A stretch of 64,000 nucleotides of DNA from contig JBGSXL010000016.1 in assembly GCA_041751425.1 (NCBI GenBank), positions 60,857 through 124,856 on the forward strand, given 5' to 3'. Under the pieces are notes generated by a model. It worked only from the letters and a program-made list of their open reading frames with translations, was not told the origin of the DNA and did not search any database. Position 1 is the stretch's first letter. Every line of letters starts with the position of its first letter. Shown piece after piece: positions 1-8,126 of the stretch. Source of the DNA: JAVVEG01 sp041751425 (GTDB lineage: Bacteria; Pseudomonadota; Gammaproteobacteria; Pseudomonadales; Pseudohongiellaceae). The position numbers and the translations under genes are program-made.

Positions 1-263
1 CGGAGTTCCAGCCGGACTACATTAAGATAGACCGCAACCTGATTGACGGTGTAGATCAGAACCTTGCCCGGCAGGCGATCGTCCAGGGCATTGTGTTGAC
101 GTGCTCCAAGTTGTCCATCGGCGTGCTCGCCGAAGGTGTAGAGCGCCACGAAGAATACGTGTGGCTGCGTCAACATGGCGTGGACTTATTCCAAGGTTAC
201 TATTTCGCCCGCCCCGGCTTCCAGTGCCTGCCAAAGGTAGCCAGCGAACTGTTCGACATGTGA
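1..263 (+). CDS. EAL-domain protein, C-terminal part (5' end outside window)
   Basis: An open frame from base 3 runs to TGA at 261-263 and gives 86 residues with no start inside the window, so this is the 3' end of a longer gene. It shows late EAL-domain landmarks: PDYIKIDR near the start (the Lys and Asp are active-site residues of c-di-GMP phosphodiesterases), LAEGVE in the middle (catalytic Glu) and GYYFARP near the end. The family hydrolyses cyclic di-GMP to pGpG. Whether a GGDEF or sensory domain lies upstream cannot be seen. It converges on the next gene with a gap of about 13 bases. The EAL assignment is secure; enzymatic activity is inferred from the intact late motifs. Confidence 0.9.
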   Translation, partial: EFQPDYIKIDRNLIDGVDQNLARQAIVQGIVLTCSKLSIGVLAEGVERHEEYVWLRQHGVDLFQGYYFARPGFQCLPKVASELFDM

Positions 264-276
264 ACTGCGATTAACT

Positions 277-2307
277 TCAAAACGAGGGCAGTGGCAGCCA
301 GTAGACCTGGCCTTGCGTCTGGCCGAGTGGTGCGCTTATGAACAGAATCACGAGATCACCGTCACGAGACAGCCGCACTTTCTGCACGGTTTGGCCTTCA
401 GGTAGATCTAACGTGTAGGCCGTGCGTAACAGATGGTTGAATACATTAAAGAAGTACAACTTGACGCCATCGGTAGCGACCAGCGTTTCACCGTCTGGAG
501 TAAATACGGCACTTATCGGAGAGTTTTCCAGATTCCACTCGCCATCAGCATCGTAGTAATCCAACGGGTTCATATCGATGATACTTAAGCGTGGTTCCGG
601 GGCGTTCCCCTGCGGGCAGGAATAAGCCAGGCGGTAACCGTTTGGTGAGATGCTCAGGTCTGTACACCCGACACCTACCGGAATATCCGTGCCCGGAACG
701 AATGACAACTCATGAGTAGCCGGGTCGTAAAGGAAGCTGACAACGTTTGATACCGTGGTACCAATCAAATGCATGCGGACCGGGTCATAGGCGAGTCGCA
801 CGGGCGAGTCCAGTGGAATACTGGGGCGCAATGGTTGAGCGTTAGTATTGAGTATGCCCATCCACAATCCGTTCTCTGCAGGTGGATCCGCTTCATCCTC
901 GTAATTGGGATCGAAAAGAAGTGCGAAAATATTACCGTCCTCCCCTAACGACAACATTTTGGGCACAAAATGGCGCCCATCCTCGCGAATCAAATTATAG
1001 GTTATCGTGCCTGTAGCCAGATTCAGTTTGTACAACCGCTCACTGGCTGGTTGTGTAGTCAGATAGACCATTTGATTGGCGGCATCCAACATCATCTGAT
1101 CCGGTGTAGTATTAAATGGGTACACCCGACCCGTTTGACCGGTAATGATATTGCGTTCCACCAGAGAATTAGTCTTCGTATCGCCAATCAGTATCCAGCC
1201 GTGACACAAGGGAATGAAATCCAGCGATGGTTGAATACTCAGACTGCCGCCCACTTCCATAAGCGACAAAACATTACTGCTTGATGGTGTCAGCTCGGTA
1301 ACGGCGTTGAGGCTGAACATCAAGGGCTCACCCGCACCAACCAACTGTAATTGCGCTGAGTACAATTTGCCGTCGTAATGTAGACGAGGTATTTCCAGAG
1401 TACCGCTTAGCGAGGAATAAACCGGCGCCCCCGGTAATAAAGCCTGCGCTCCCGGTGGGGCGGAAAAAGCACTGCAATCCAATAGTTGTGTGCCCGTTAA
1501 ACTACTACCGTCAATTAACCCTGGCGTGGTGATGTCCTGTGCAGAATGCAAAGCGAAAACCAGATTGGCACTGTCTGTTAATCTTAACGTCACATTGTAA
1601 GCACCCACACCCGGAGCGCTGAGTCCCGGCAATGTCAGATAGTGCCCGTCGAAATTAACCGAATCACCCGGGGCAACCGGAGGTGCACCCGGACTGAATT
1701 CCATTGCTGGATTGGCTGCGAATTTTGCACCACGGAAAACCGGAAAGCCTTCGGTTACATCTTTGGGCAGCAAAGAGCTTACGATACGGTACGCGACCGT
1801 TGGGCTAACACCCAGGATAGCGTTCGTCACGCCTGTCACATTTACGGAAATGATTCCGTTTACATCCATGACAGACAATGCGTCAAACTCCGACACAGGG
1901 ATTTTACTGCCTGCTGAAAAATCATTCAGGTCGGTTGGTCCGAATGCCGGGTAGGCAAAAACTTTGAGGGAGACTGCCCCTGCTTGTGGGTAGTAATCCT
2001 CCAGAGGCAGTTGCAGGATGGCCTGGGACACAGATGCGGTGCTGCCAAAGTCGAATACCAGAACTGTCGCGTCCACATAATTGGGACTTGCAATCGCGAA
2101 GTTTCCAGAGCTCTGATAGCTGGCCCGGGTGGGTACAGGATCATCCACGTTGGCGATGTTTGCGACCAAGGTGGTCTGCTCCAGCAATGCAGCCTGATCG
2201 GCATACAGCGTATTGCTGATGAAAAGTGCTAAGGTCAGCATCACACTCAGGCCGTATAATCGGTCAGGGATCAAGAGTTTGTGGGTCGGCAACAGGCTTA
2301 TTTTCAT
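277..2307 (-). CDS. Secreted protein of unknown function with beta-propeller-like C-terminal half
   Basis: This is a 676-residue protein that I do not recognise as a named family. The N-terminus has a basic start, a hydrophobic stretch around residues 18-33 and a likely signal peptidase site after LYA, so export is expected. The first half (about 40-350) is rich in beta-type sequence with Gly, Pro, Asn and Ser, as in adhesin or matrix modules. The second half (about 370-676) has repeated short segments such as NSLVERNIITGQTGRV, YKLNLATGTITY and LSIIDMNP, reminiscent of WD40/YVTN-like propeller blades. No catalytic motif is visible. It stands alone between the EAL gene and the GlgC-like gene. 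The propeller reading is inference from repeat texture only. Confidence 0.75.
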   Translation of the reverse strand: MKISLLPTHKLLIPDRLYGLSVMLTLALFISNTLYADQAALLEQTTLVANIANVDDPVPTRASYQSSGNFAIASPNYVDATVLVFDFGSTASVSQAILQLPLEDYYPQAGAVSLKVFAYPAFGPTDLNDFSAGSKIPVSEFDALSVMDVNGIISVNVTGVTNAILGVSPTVAYRIVSSLLPKDVTEGFPVFRGAKFAANPAMEFSPGAPPVAPGDSVNFDGHYLTLPGLSAPGVGAYNVTLRLTDSANLVFALHSAQDITTPGLIDGSSLTGTQLLDCSAFSAPPGAQALLPGAPVYSSLSGTLEIPRLHYDGKLYSAQLQLVGAGEPLMFSLNAVTELTPSSSNVLSLMEVGGSLSIQPSLDFIPLCHGWILIGDTKTNSLVERNIITGQTGRVYPFNTTPDQMMLDAANQMVYLTTQPASERLYKLNLATGTITYNLIREDGRHFVPKMLSLGEDGNIFALLFDPNYEDEADPPAENGLWMGILNTNAQPLRPSIPLDSPVRLAYDPVRMHLIGTTVSNVVSFLYDPATHELSFVPGTDIPVGVGCTDLSISPNGYRLAYSCPQGNAPEPRLSIIDMNPLDYYDADGEWNLENSPISAVFTPDGETLVATDGVKLYFFNVFNHLLRTAYTLDLPEGQTVQKVRLSRDGDLVILFISAPLGQTQGQVYWLPLPSF

Positions 2308-2400
2308 TATGCAGGTCCATTGGCCAGAGTGTGAAGTCTGGATTATGCCCCAAATGCCAATAAACTCAAGCTGTTGACTGCAGATGCTGATGAGAAATGC

Positions 2401-2438
2401 GAACTGGGTCAGGTTCGTAAGCTGACTGACCCACGTTC
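2401..2438 (-). terminator. Imperfect stem-loop downstream of the GlgC-like gene
   Basis: GAACTGGGTCA (from 2401) pairs with TGACCCACGTTC (2427-2438), apart from one bulged base, leaving a loop of about 15 bases. It lies 37-74 bases beyond the stop codon of the GlgC-like gene. There is no clear T-tract on the minus strand after it, so it may be only an mRNA 3'-end structure rather than an intrinsic terminator. Confidence 0.3.
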
Positions 2439-2474
2439 GCGTTCAAGATGTTCTCGCAATTTTTATCTGCTGTG

Positions 2475-3428
2475 CTAGCGCGCAAGCAACAGAGCCTTCC
2501 CCACGTTGGCAGGTCGCCTGTCCGGGCGCTCAAAATTAACCACTTGCGGCACCGGGCTGGACGCCTGCAATGGCCACTCTTTATTGGCAAGGTTGAAGCG
2601 AGGCCTGGGTCCTCTTACATCCCGCCTGGCATCTGCCAATGCCTCGAGAGTGCCGATGTCGCGCCAATAATGTGGCTCCTCATACGCCTCCACACCAGCA
2701 ATCCAGTTGTCCGCGAAATTGTAGGCATAAGCCTGCCCGCTACTCGCCAGGCGGGGCAGTACATGGCGGCCGAAATCGGTTTCGCCGCGAATATGTGACA
2801 GCAACAGCAACTTCCGCAACACGTCTGGATTGAACAGATAGTTTCCCATCGAAGCGTAGGCCCACCGCGGATTACCGACAATCGGCACCGGTTGCTCTGG
2901 CTTTTCCTGAAAATCGCGCAGCACACCACCGGAGCCAGTGACCATGATGCCAAAGGAAGGTGCAATGCTGAGTGGCACGGGTACAGCTGCAACTGTGACC
3001 TCTGCTTTGCGCTCCTGATGGAAATGTGCCATTTGTCGGATGTCCATCCGGTACACGTGATCTGATGCGAATACTGCTACCTGATCCGGTTTCACCTGAT
3101 CAATTAAGTGAAGGTTCTGGAACACTGCGTCTGCCGTGCCCTTGAAACCTCCTTCGCCTGCAGTTGTCTTTGGATAAATGATCTTGATCCCCTTGAACCA
3201 GGGGATCCAGTTGGAGTGCAGATGTTCTACTAGGGAATCCGGTTTGTATTGCACGACAATGTGGATGTCATAGATTCCCGAATTAACAAGATTGCTGAGT
3301 ACAAAATCGATAATCCGGTATCCCCGCGCAAATGGCAGTGCGGGCTTCGAATCTTCCAGGGTCAGCGGATGCAGACGGGTTCCATTTCCACCTGCAAGTA
3401 CTATTGCAAGAATTTTAGGGGTAGACAT
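2475..3428 (-). CDS. GlgC-like sugar nucleotidyltransferase lacking the C-terminal beta-helix
   Basis: This 317-residue protein matches ADP-glucose pyrophosphorylase (GlgC) through its catalytic domain. It shows LAGGNGTRLHPLT at residues 11-23 (nucleotide loop), KPALPFA near 28, RIIDFVLSN near 38, GTADAVFQNL near 100, SDHVYRMD near 122 and FGIMV. GlgC makes ADP-glucose from glucose-1-phosphate and ATP for glycogen synthesis and is usually about 420 residues. Here the frame stops soon after the linker motif FNLANKEWP, so the left-handed beta-helix domain that carries oligomer and allosteric functions is missing. No continuation is seen in other frames before the next gene. No glgA or glgB lies nearby. 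It could be a degraded GlgC or a short stand-alone nucleotidyltransferase. Confidence 0.82.
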   Translation of the reverse strand: MSTPKILAIVLAGGNGTRLHPLTLEDSKPALPFARGYRIIDFVLSNLVNSGIYDIHIVVQYKPDSLVEHLHSNWIPWFKGIKIIYPKTTAGEGGFKGTADAVFQNLHLIDQVKPDQVAVFASDHVYRMDIRQMAHFHQERKAEVTVAAVPVPLSIAPSFGIMVTGSGGVLRDFQEKPEQPVPIVGNPRWAYASMGNYLFNPDVLRKLLLLSHIRGETDFGRHVLPRLASSGQAYAYNFADNWIAGVEAYEEPHYWRDIGTLEALADARRDVRGPRPRFNLANKEWPLQASSPVPQVVNFERPDRRPANVGKALLLAR

Positions 3429-3689
3429 TTTAGTAGCCCTCTATCGGCCAGTCTGAATGACAGAAATTTGAATATTTAAATAGATGGTATAGCCAGGAAG
3501 TCGTTACACTACGTTCATGACTGTAGGGTATTTTTGGCAGCATTCTGCGGACATATCTGTGCGATGTCGCACTTAGTCCGTCAAATTGATTACGATTTCT
3601 GATCAGTGGCCGATGTAACAACCGATGCCAGGTCACAATCCCTGTTCAGGGAGTGGCGAGACTGGAAATTGCTGAACTTGGAGGCTGAG

Positions 3690-4892
3690 CTAGTTTTGTA
3701 AACCAAAAGCAGGCCGCATTTTCGTTCCCAATGCATTGCCGGCAAAAGCGGCGACGAACCACAACCAGCCATGCAGACTGGTGGATGCAATACCACCGAA
3801 ATATGCACCAATATTGCAGCCAAAAGCGATTCTTGCTCCGTAGCCAAGTAACATTCCGCCTACGATAGCAGCCAGTACGGAACGCGCAGGGAGTGTGAAC
3901 GATGGTGCGAATTTGCGCGCCAGACCCGCTGCAAGCAACGCTCCCAGAACGATGCCGATGTTCATAACTGATGTGACATCCTTCAGAATACTTTCATTGA
4001 GCGAAGTGCTGGCACCGGGTCTTTGCCAGTACGCCCAACCAGCCACATCAATTCCTATAGCATTGGCAAACTTGCCTCCCCATAACGCAAAGGCCGAAGT
4101 GACACCCCACGGTCTGCCTGCCAGTAACAAAGTGGCAATATTGACTGCGGCTAATGCCAGCGCGCCCGCTAAAAGTGACCATGGTCCTCTTACCCAGGAA
4201 TAGGGTTCATCCAACGGGCGATCCCGTTGCAAGGATCCATGTCGACGTTTTTCATAGGCGGCAGAACCGAACCAAACGGCGGCGAACAGAAACAGGCTGA
4301 CAAGAATTGCGCCAACCGCACCAAAACTTTGCGATAGTGCAATGGGCGCGAACCCCGGGACATCCTGCCAGAATTCCCACTGCCAACTGCCAAGCACCGA
4401 ACCGGCAATAAACGCTATCAGCGTGATGACCATGCGCATATTGCCGCCGCCCACGGTAAAGAGCGTGCCGGACGCGCAACCACCCCCCAGTTGCATGCCA
4501 ATGCCGAAAATGAACGCTCCGCAAACTACCGCCAGATTCAGTGGTGCTACGCTGCCGCGCAAGCTCATCCCCCACAATTCGCCTTGCGCAATCAGCAATG
4601 TAAAAACGATCACCGTCGCAGCCAGCATCACCATCTGAGCCCGCAAACCTGCGCCTCTCCTGGTGCTGATGACTTCGCGCCAGGCGGCTGTGAATCCAAA
4701 CGCGGCATGGTAGAGAATCAGCCCAGCGGCTAGACCCACCAGGAACAACGCACCATGCCGCCATCCATAGGTATAGCCAAGGTAAATTGTCAAAAACGAA
4801 GCCACTGCCAATCCTATGAAAACCGTTCTACGATTACCGTTCAAAGTCACCGGCGGTTTGGTCAGTGCGGCAGTCATTATTTCAGTGGTCAC
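3690..4892 (-). CDS. YeeE/YedE (TsuA-type) sulfur-compound transporter
   Basis: A 400-residue integral membrane protein with about nine to ten hydrophobic segments and the internal two-fold pattern of the YeeE/YedE family. Two cysteine-containing pore motifs are visible: GGGCASGT with Cys139 and FGCNIGAYFGG with Cys359. In the characterised relative TsuA, conserved pore cysteines pass thiosulfate across the inner membrane. No TusA-like protein or rhodanese is encoded next to it, so the substrate (thiosulfate or a related sulfur compound) is inferred. The gene is monocistronic, with 262 non-coding bases between its stop and the GlgC-like gene. Confidence 0.88.
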   Translation of the reverse strand: MTTEIMTAALTKPPVTLNGNRRTVFIGLAVASFLTIYLGYTYGWRHGALFLVGLAAGLILYHAAFGFTAAWREVISTRRGAGLRAQMVMLAATVIVFTLLIAQGELWGMSLRGSVAPLNLAVVCGAFIFGIGMQLGGGCASGTLFTVGGGNMRMVITLIAFIAGSVLGSWQWEFWQDVPGFAPIALSQSFGAVGAILVSLFLFAAVWFGSAAYEKRRHGSLQRDRPLDEPYSWVRGPWSLLAGALALAAVNIATLLLAGRPWGVTSAFALWGGKFANAIGIDVAGWAYWQRPGASTSLNESILKDVTSVMNIGIVLGALLAAGLARKFAPSFTLPARSVLAAIVGGMLLGYGARIAFGCNIGAYFGGIASTSLHGWLWFVAAFAGNALGTKMRPAFGLQN

Positions 4893-4998
4893 TTCATCTC
4901 CGTGCTTGCTAAATTATCAGGCATGTAACATTAGTTTCATATTCAAGGAGTAGACTACTACCGGTTTACTTACTCGAATGAGAATGAGGTTGTCGATC

Positions 4999-6456
4999 AT
5001 GTTTAAAAAGCATATCAGCATTATGCTGTTTCTCGCCATTGCCATGGTTGCGCTGTTTCTGACTTCATGCGAGTTGACTCAATCCTTGCAACAAGAAGCT
5101 GCTGTAGAGCGCGCACCACAATGGATTGCCGGCGATCATCACATCCACAGTCGCTTTAGTGTTGGCTGGGATCGCACACAGAATCCCCCAACACCGATTC
5201 TGGGTGGCGATGCTATTTACCCAACTCACATGAATGCCCTGATGGCAAAACATTTTGGCTTGGGCTGGATGGTCACTACCGACCATGGTGGTCCCAATCA
5301 CAGTCACGTCAATCTGACCAGGGCTTATCCTGAGTTGCAGCAATCGCGGCTTGTGATCCCGGAAGTCATACAGTTTTACGGCATGGAATTCGACACACCA
5401 GGCGCGGACCATTCCAGCGTGATCATTCCTCACACCGAGGATGAAGCCCAGCGGCTGTTCAGCATCGAATCGCAATTTTCCAAACGCGAACCCTGGCCTG
5501 CCGATCCCTCATGGGACACCGAGCCCCGTATGCTGGAAGCACTGCGTTTCATGAATGAGTTTCCAGTGCCGCCTATAGTTATTGCACACCACCCTTCCCG
5601 CTCTGCGCGCGGCGAGCGAGTCTACGGCCTGGATCACCCACAGGAATTGCGCGGCTGGAATGATACTGCACCCCGAATAGCTATCGGCATGGAAGGCTCA
5701 CCCGGCCATCAAGCTGGCGGACTTAACCCTGACGGCTCGCTGGATCCAAACGGTGCGCGCGGCAGCTACGGCAATCACCCCACCATGGGCGGCTTTGACC
5801 AGATGACAGCTATCGTTGGCGGCTTCTGGGATTCCATGCTGGCCGAGGGACGTGACTGGTGGATCACCGCAAATTCTGACTCGCACGTTCACTACAGCGA
5901 AGGTGGCTCCGACTTCTGGCCAGGCGAATATTCGAAGACATATGTGTGGGCCGAAAAAAATCACGATGAGATTCTGGACGCGATACGTGGCGGCCGCGTA
6001 TTCGTCACAACCGGTGATTTGATCAGCGAGCTTTATGTCACTGCATCAGCAGCAGGCGAAGAAGCCAACATTGGCGGCAGATTATCAGTACCGGTTGGCG
6101 AAGCAGTGGATATCACGATTCGATTCCTGGACCCGGAAACCCCGAATCATCATGGCGATAACCCATCTGTTGCACGTGTGGATCTGATTATTGGTGAAAT
6201 GCCAGGCCGAGCACTGGACCCAACAACGGACACGCACACAACGCAAGTCGCAGCGCGCTTCTCTCCAGAGCAATGGCAGCAGGATGGCGATTACAAGGTG
6301 ATCAATTATCGCATCGCTGCCTTGAGCAGCGATCACTACATCCGCGTGCGCGGCACGAACACCACACAACTGGAACCCGAACTCGACCCACGCGGCGAAG
6401 ATCCCTGGTCGGACCTGTGGTTCTACTCAAACCCGGTGCGGCTGGTGGTGCGATAA
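4999..6456 (+). CDS. PHP/CehA-type metal-dependent hydrolase, predicted lipoprotein
   Basis: From ATG 4999 the product has 485 residues. I prefer this start over ATG 4978 because GAGG at 4986-4989 is well spaced and the protein then opens with a lipoprotein signal MFKK...FLTSC, with Cys24 as the lipidation site. The body shows the metal-binding pattern of PHP-type CehA/McbA hydrolases: GDHHIHSRFS, TTDHGGPNH, GMEFDTPGADH, IAHHPSRS and, late, ANSDSHVH. Relatives hydrolyse phosphoester or carbamate bonds, but the substrate here is unknown. It begins a run of secreted phosphoesterase-type genes that continues to 17.5 kb. A long beta-rich tail after about residue 340 may be an accessory domain. 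Confidence 0.85.
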   Translation: MFKKHISIMLFLAIAMVALFLTSCELTQSLQQEAAVERAPQWIAGDHHIHSRFSVGWDRTQNPPTPILGGDAIYPTHMNALMAKHFGLGWMVTTDHGGPNHSHVNLTRAYPELQQSRLVIPEVIQFYGMEFDTPGADHSSVIIPHTEDEAQRLFSIESQFSKREPWPADPSWDTEPRMLEALRFMNEFPVPPIVIAHHPSRSARGERVYGLDHPQELRGWNDTAPRIAIGMEGSPGHQAGGLNPDGSLDPNGARGSYGNHPTMGGFDQMTAIVGGFWDSMLAEGRDWWITANSDSHVHYSEGGSDFWPGEYSKTYVWAEKNHDEILDAIRGGRVFVTTGDLISELYVTASAAGEEANIGGRLSVPVGEAVDITIRFLDPETPNHHGDNPSVARVDLIIGEMPGRALDPTTDTHTTQVAARFSPEQWQQDGDYKVINYRIAALSSDHYIRVRGTNTTQLEPELDPRGEDPWSDLWFYSNPVRLVVR

Positions 6457-6618
6457 GGCATCGCTGATTTCGCTTTACTCTGTAGCATGAGCCTCTCATC
6501 GTTGGTGGGGTGAAAACCTCTCTGTAGCACGAGGCTCTTCTTTTGTGCTGGTTTCTAGCGCAACTCTTCGGTTTGCGCTCTATCAACGCAATCATGCCCA
6601 ATTTGTCTCTCAGAATTA

Positions 6619-6759
6619 CGCACTGCAGCTAGAGCGGTGGTGAGGGGGTGCCGCGCAGGACCGTGGAGCGCCCGGATGGCGCGAGACGAGCCCCCAGGGA
6701 TGGGTTTACGGCGTGTCCTGCGTGGCACCCCCTCACTACCGCTCGAACTACGGAGTGCA
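6619..6759. repeat. Long hairpin repeat element, family B, copy 1
   Basis: Outer arms 6619-6661 and 6715-6759 are near-perfect inverted repeats: GTGAGGGGGTGCCGCGCAGG in the left arm pairs with the right arm apart from single mismatches. Between them sits a core with GGAGCGCCCGGATGGCGC, then GAGACGAGCC and CAGGGATGGG. A second copy with the same core but different stems lies at 63911-64000 in the opposite orientation. This element fills most of the 432-base gap between the PHP hydrolase and PI-PLC genes; the rest of that gap shows no gene. Confidence 0.8.
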
Positions 6760-6788
6760 CCAACAAAGGCTCGACTTACGGAGTGCGT
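6741..6788. repeat. Direct repeat (2 units, 28-bp period) at the end of the family B hairpin
   Basis: GCTCGAACTACGGAGTGCAC at 6741-6760 is repeated as GCTCGACTTACGGAGTGCGT at 6769-6788. The first unit is the outer end of the right hairpin arm, so the stem terminus has been duplicated outwards. Confidence 0.7.
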
Positions 6789-6888
6789 CCAAAGCGGCTC
6801 TACCTGGAGAGTGTTATTCTCACAACTGTCACATGGCCGTCTCATCCACATTCCACAATGTGCGATGGATAATTCCGGAGAACACGTC

Positions 6889-8058
6889 ATGCGCCTGCCT
6901 GAACTGAAACCATCCGCCTCTAGCGCCATTGCGTTGATGCTATTACTGCTTACGCTACCCATAGACGTGGCCGTTGCACAATCAGATTGTGCTGCTGGTA
7001 CTTCACCAGATGACTGTCTGCGCTTGAATCAGGTGCAGGTGCTGGGGTCTCACAACAGCTATAAGCGCTGGCCCGCGCAGGACTTGATTGATTTATTGGA
7101 TGAACAACGTCCTGGCTGGGCGCGCGACATCAGTTATGAGCACCGGCCCCTGCGTGAGCAATTGGAACTGCTGGGGCTGCGTCAATTTGAGCTGGATGTA
7201 TTTGCTGATCCTGTTGGCGGCCTTTTCGCTGAACCGGCGGGTGGTGTGTTGATCGATGATCCGGAGATTGAAACCAACCGCGCGCTCATGTCTCAGCGAG
7301 GCTTCAAAGTATTACATTCACAGGATACTGACTATCGCAGCACGTGTCTCACATTGCAGGATTGCCTGCTTGAAATTCGTGACTGGTCATTGGCTAACCC
7401 TGGTCACCTGCCAATCATGATCATGGTGGAATTGAAGGACGCAGCGCGCGAGAACTGGGGCCAACTTGAATATACCGTGCCGGTGAGTTTCTCGCGCGAT
7501 CTTGTATTGGAAGTGGACGCGGAAATCTGGTCTGTTTTTGACTCCGAGCATGTCCTGACACCGGATGATGTGCGCGGTGATTCAGCCACACTGGAAGAAG
7601 CAATCCTGACGCAGGGCTGGCCCACTCTGAGTCAAAGCCGTGGCAAAGTATTGTTTGCACTGGACAACACCGGCAGACATCGTGACCTGTATCTGGAACA
7701 AGCGCCTGCCCTGCAGGATCGTGCGATGTTTGTCAGCATGGAGCCGGGACATCCGGCTGCAGCTTTTATCAAAATGAACAATGCGATTGCCGATCATGAG
7801 CAGATACGAGCTAATGTGGCACTTGGCTACCTTGTACGCACACGCTCTGATGTTCCTTCCCACGAAGCGCGTACAGGTGATACGACTCGTCGAGAGTTGG
7901 CGTTACAAAGTGGCGCTCAATACATCAGCACAGACTATGCGGAGCCTTCTCCCTTCGGCTCCGGGTATCAGGTGCAACTGCCTGACGGGCCGGGAACTGT
8001 GCGATGCAATCCTGTATCAGCACCTGCGCTGTGCCAGTCGGATTGGCTGGTTGAATAA
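6889..8058 (+). CDS. Calcium-dependent phosphatidylinositol-specific phospholipase C-like protein
   Basis: The ATG at 6889 with GGAG at 6877-6880 gives 389 residues and a classic signal peptide ending in AVAQ. The open frame extends upstream to 6637, but that part reads through the hairpin repeat and is unlikely to be translated. The protein fits the PI-PLC-C1 type: GSHNSYKRW with His55, FELDVFAD with Glu101 and Asp103, and VLHSQDTD with His143. These correspond to the two catalytic histidines and the metal-binding acids that cleave phosphatidylinositol or related phosphodiesters. Export suggests it attacks external lipids or glycerophosphodiesters. It is followed 68 bases later by a calcineurin-like phosphoesterase, which fits stepwise phosphate release. 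Confidence 0.85.
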   Translation: MRLPELKPSASSAIALMLLLLTLPIDVAVAQSDCAAGTSPDDCLRLNQVQVLGSHNSYKRWPAQDLIDLLDEQRPGWARDISYEHRPLREQLELLGLRQFELDVFADPVGGLFAEPAGGVLIDDPEIETNRALMSQRGFKVLHSQDTDYRSTCLTLQDCLLEIRDWSLANPGHLPIMIMVELKDAARENWGQLEYTVPVSFSRDLVLEVDAEIWSVFDSEHVLTPDDVRGDSATLEEAILTQGWPTLSQSRGKVLFALDNTGRHRDLYLEQAPALQDRAMFVSMEPGHPAAAFIKMNNAIADHEQIRANVALGYLVRTRSDVPSHEARTGDTTRRELALQSGAQYISTDYAEPSPFGSGYQVQLPDGPGTVRCNPVSAPALCQSDWLVE

Positions 8059-8126
8059 AGTAACGAATATCACGCATGAAAATAAAGAATGAGAAAAACA
8101 TGAGAATCCCGCATAAAGGTTTTGTA

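Noticed and set aside
2310..2474. Possible frameshifted beta-helix remainder of GlgC
   Set aside because: None of the frames on the minus strand shows hexapeptide-like or GlgC C-terminal sequence.
3429..3689. Possible RNA gene or short CDS between glgC-like and YeeE genes
   Set aside because: No tRNA-like fold, strong hairpin or well-started frame was found; treated as a promoter region.
6637..6888. N-terminal extension of the PI-PLC open frame
   Set aside because: It reads through the family B hairpin and its direct repeat, has no ribosome-binding site, and would bury the signal peptide.
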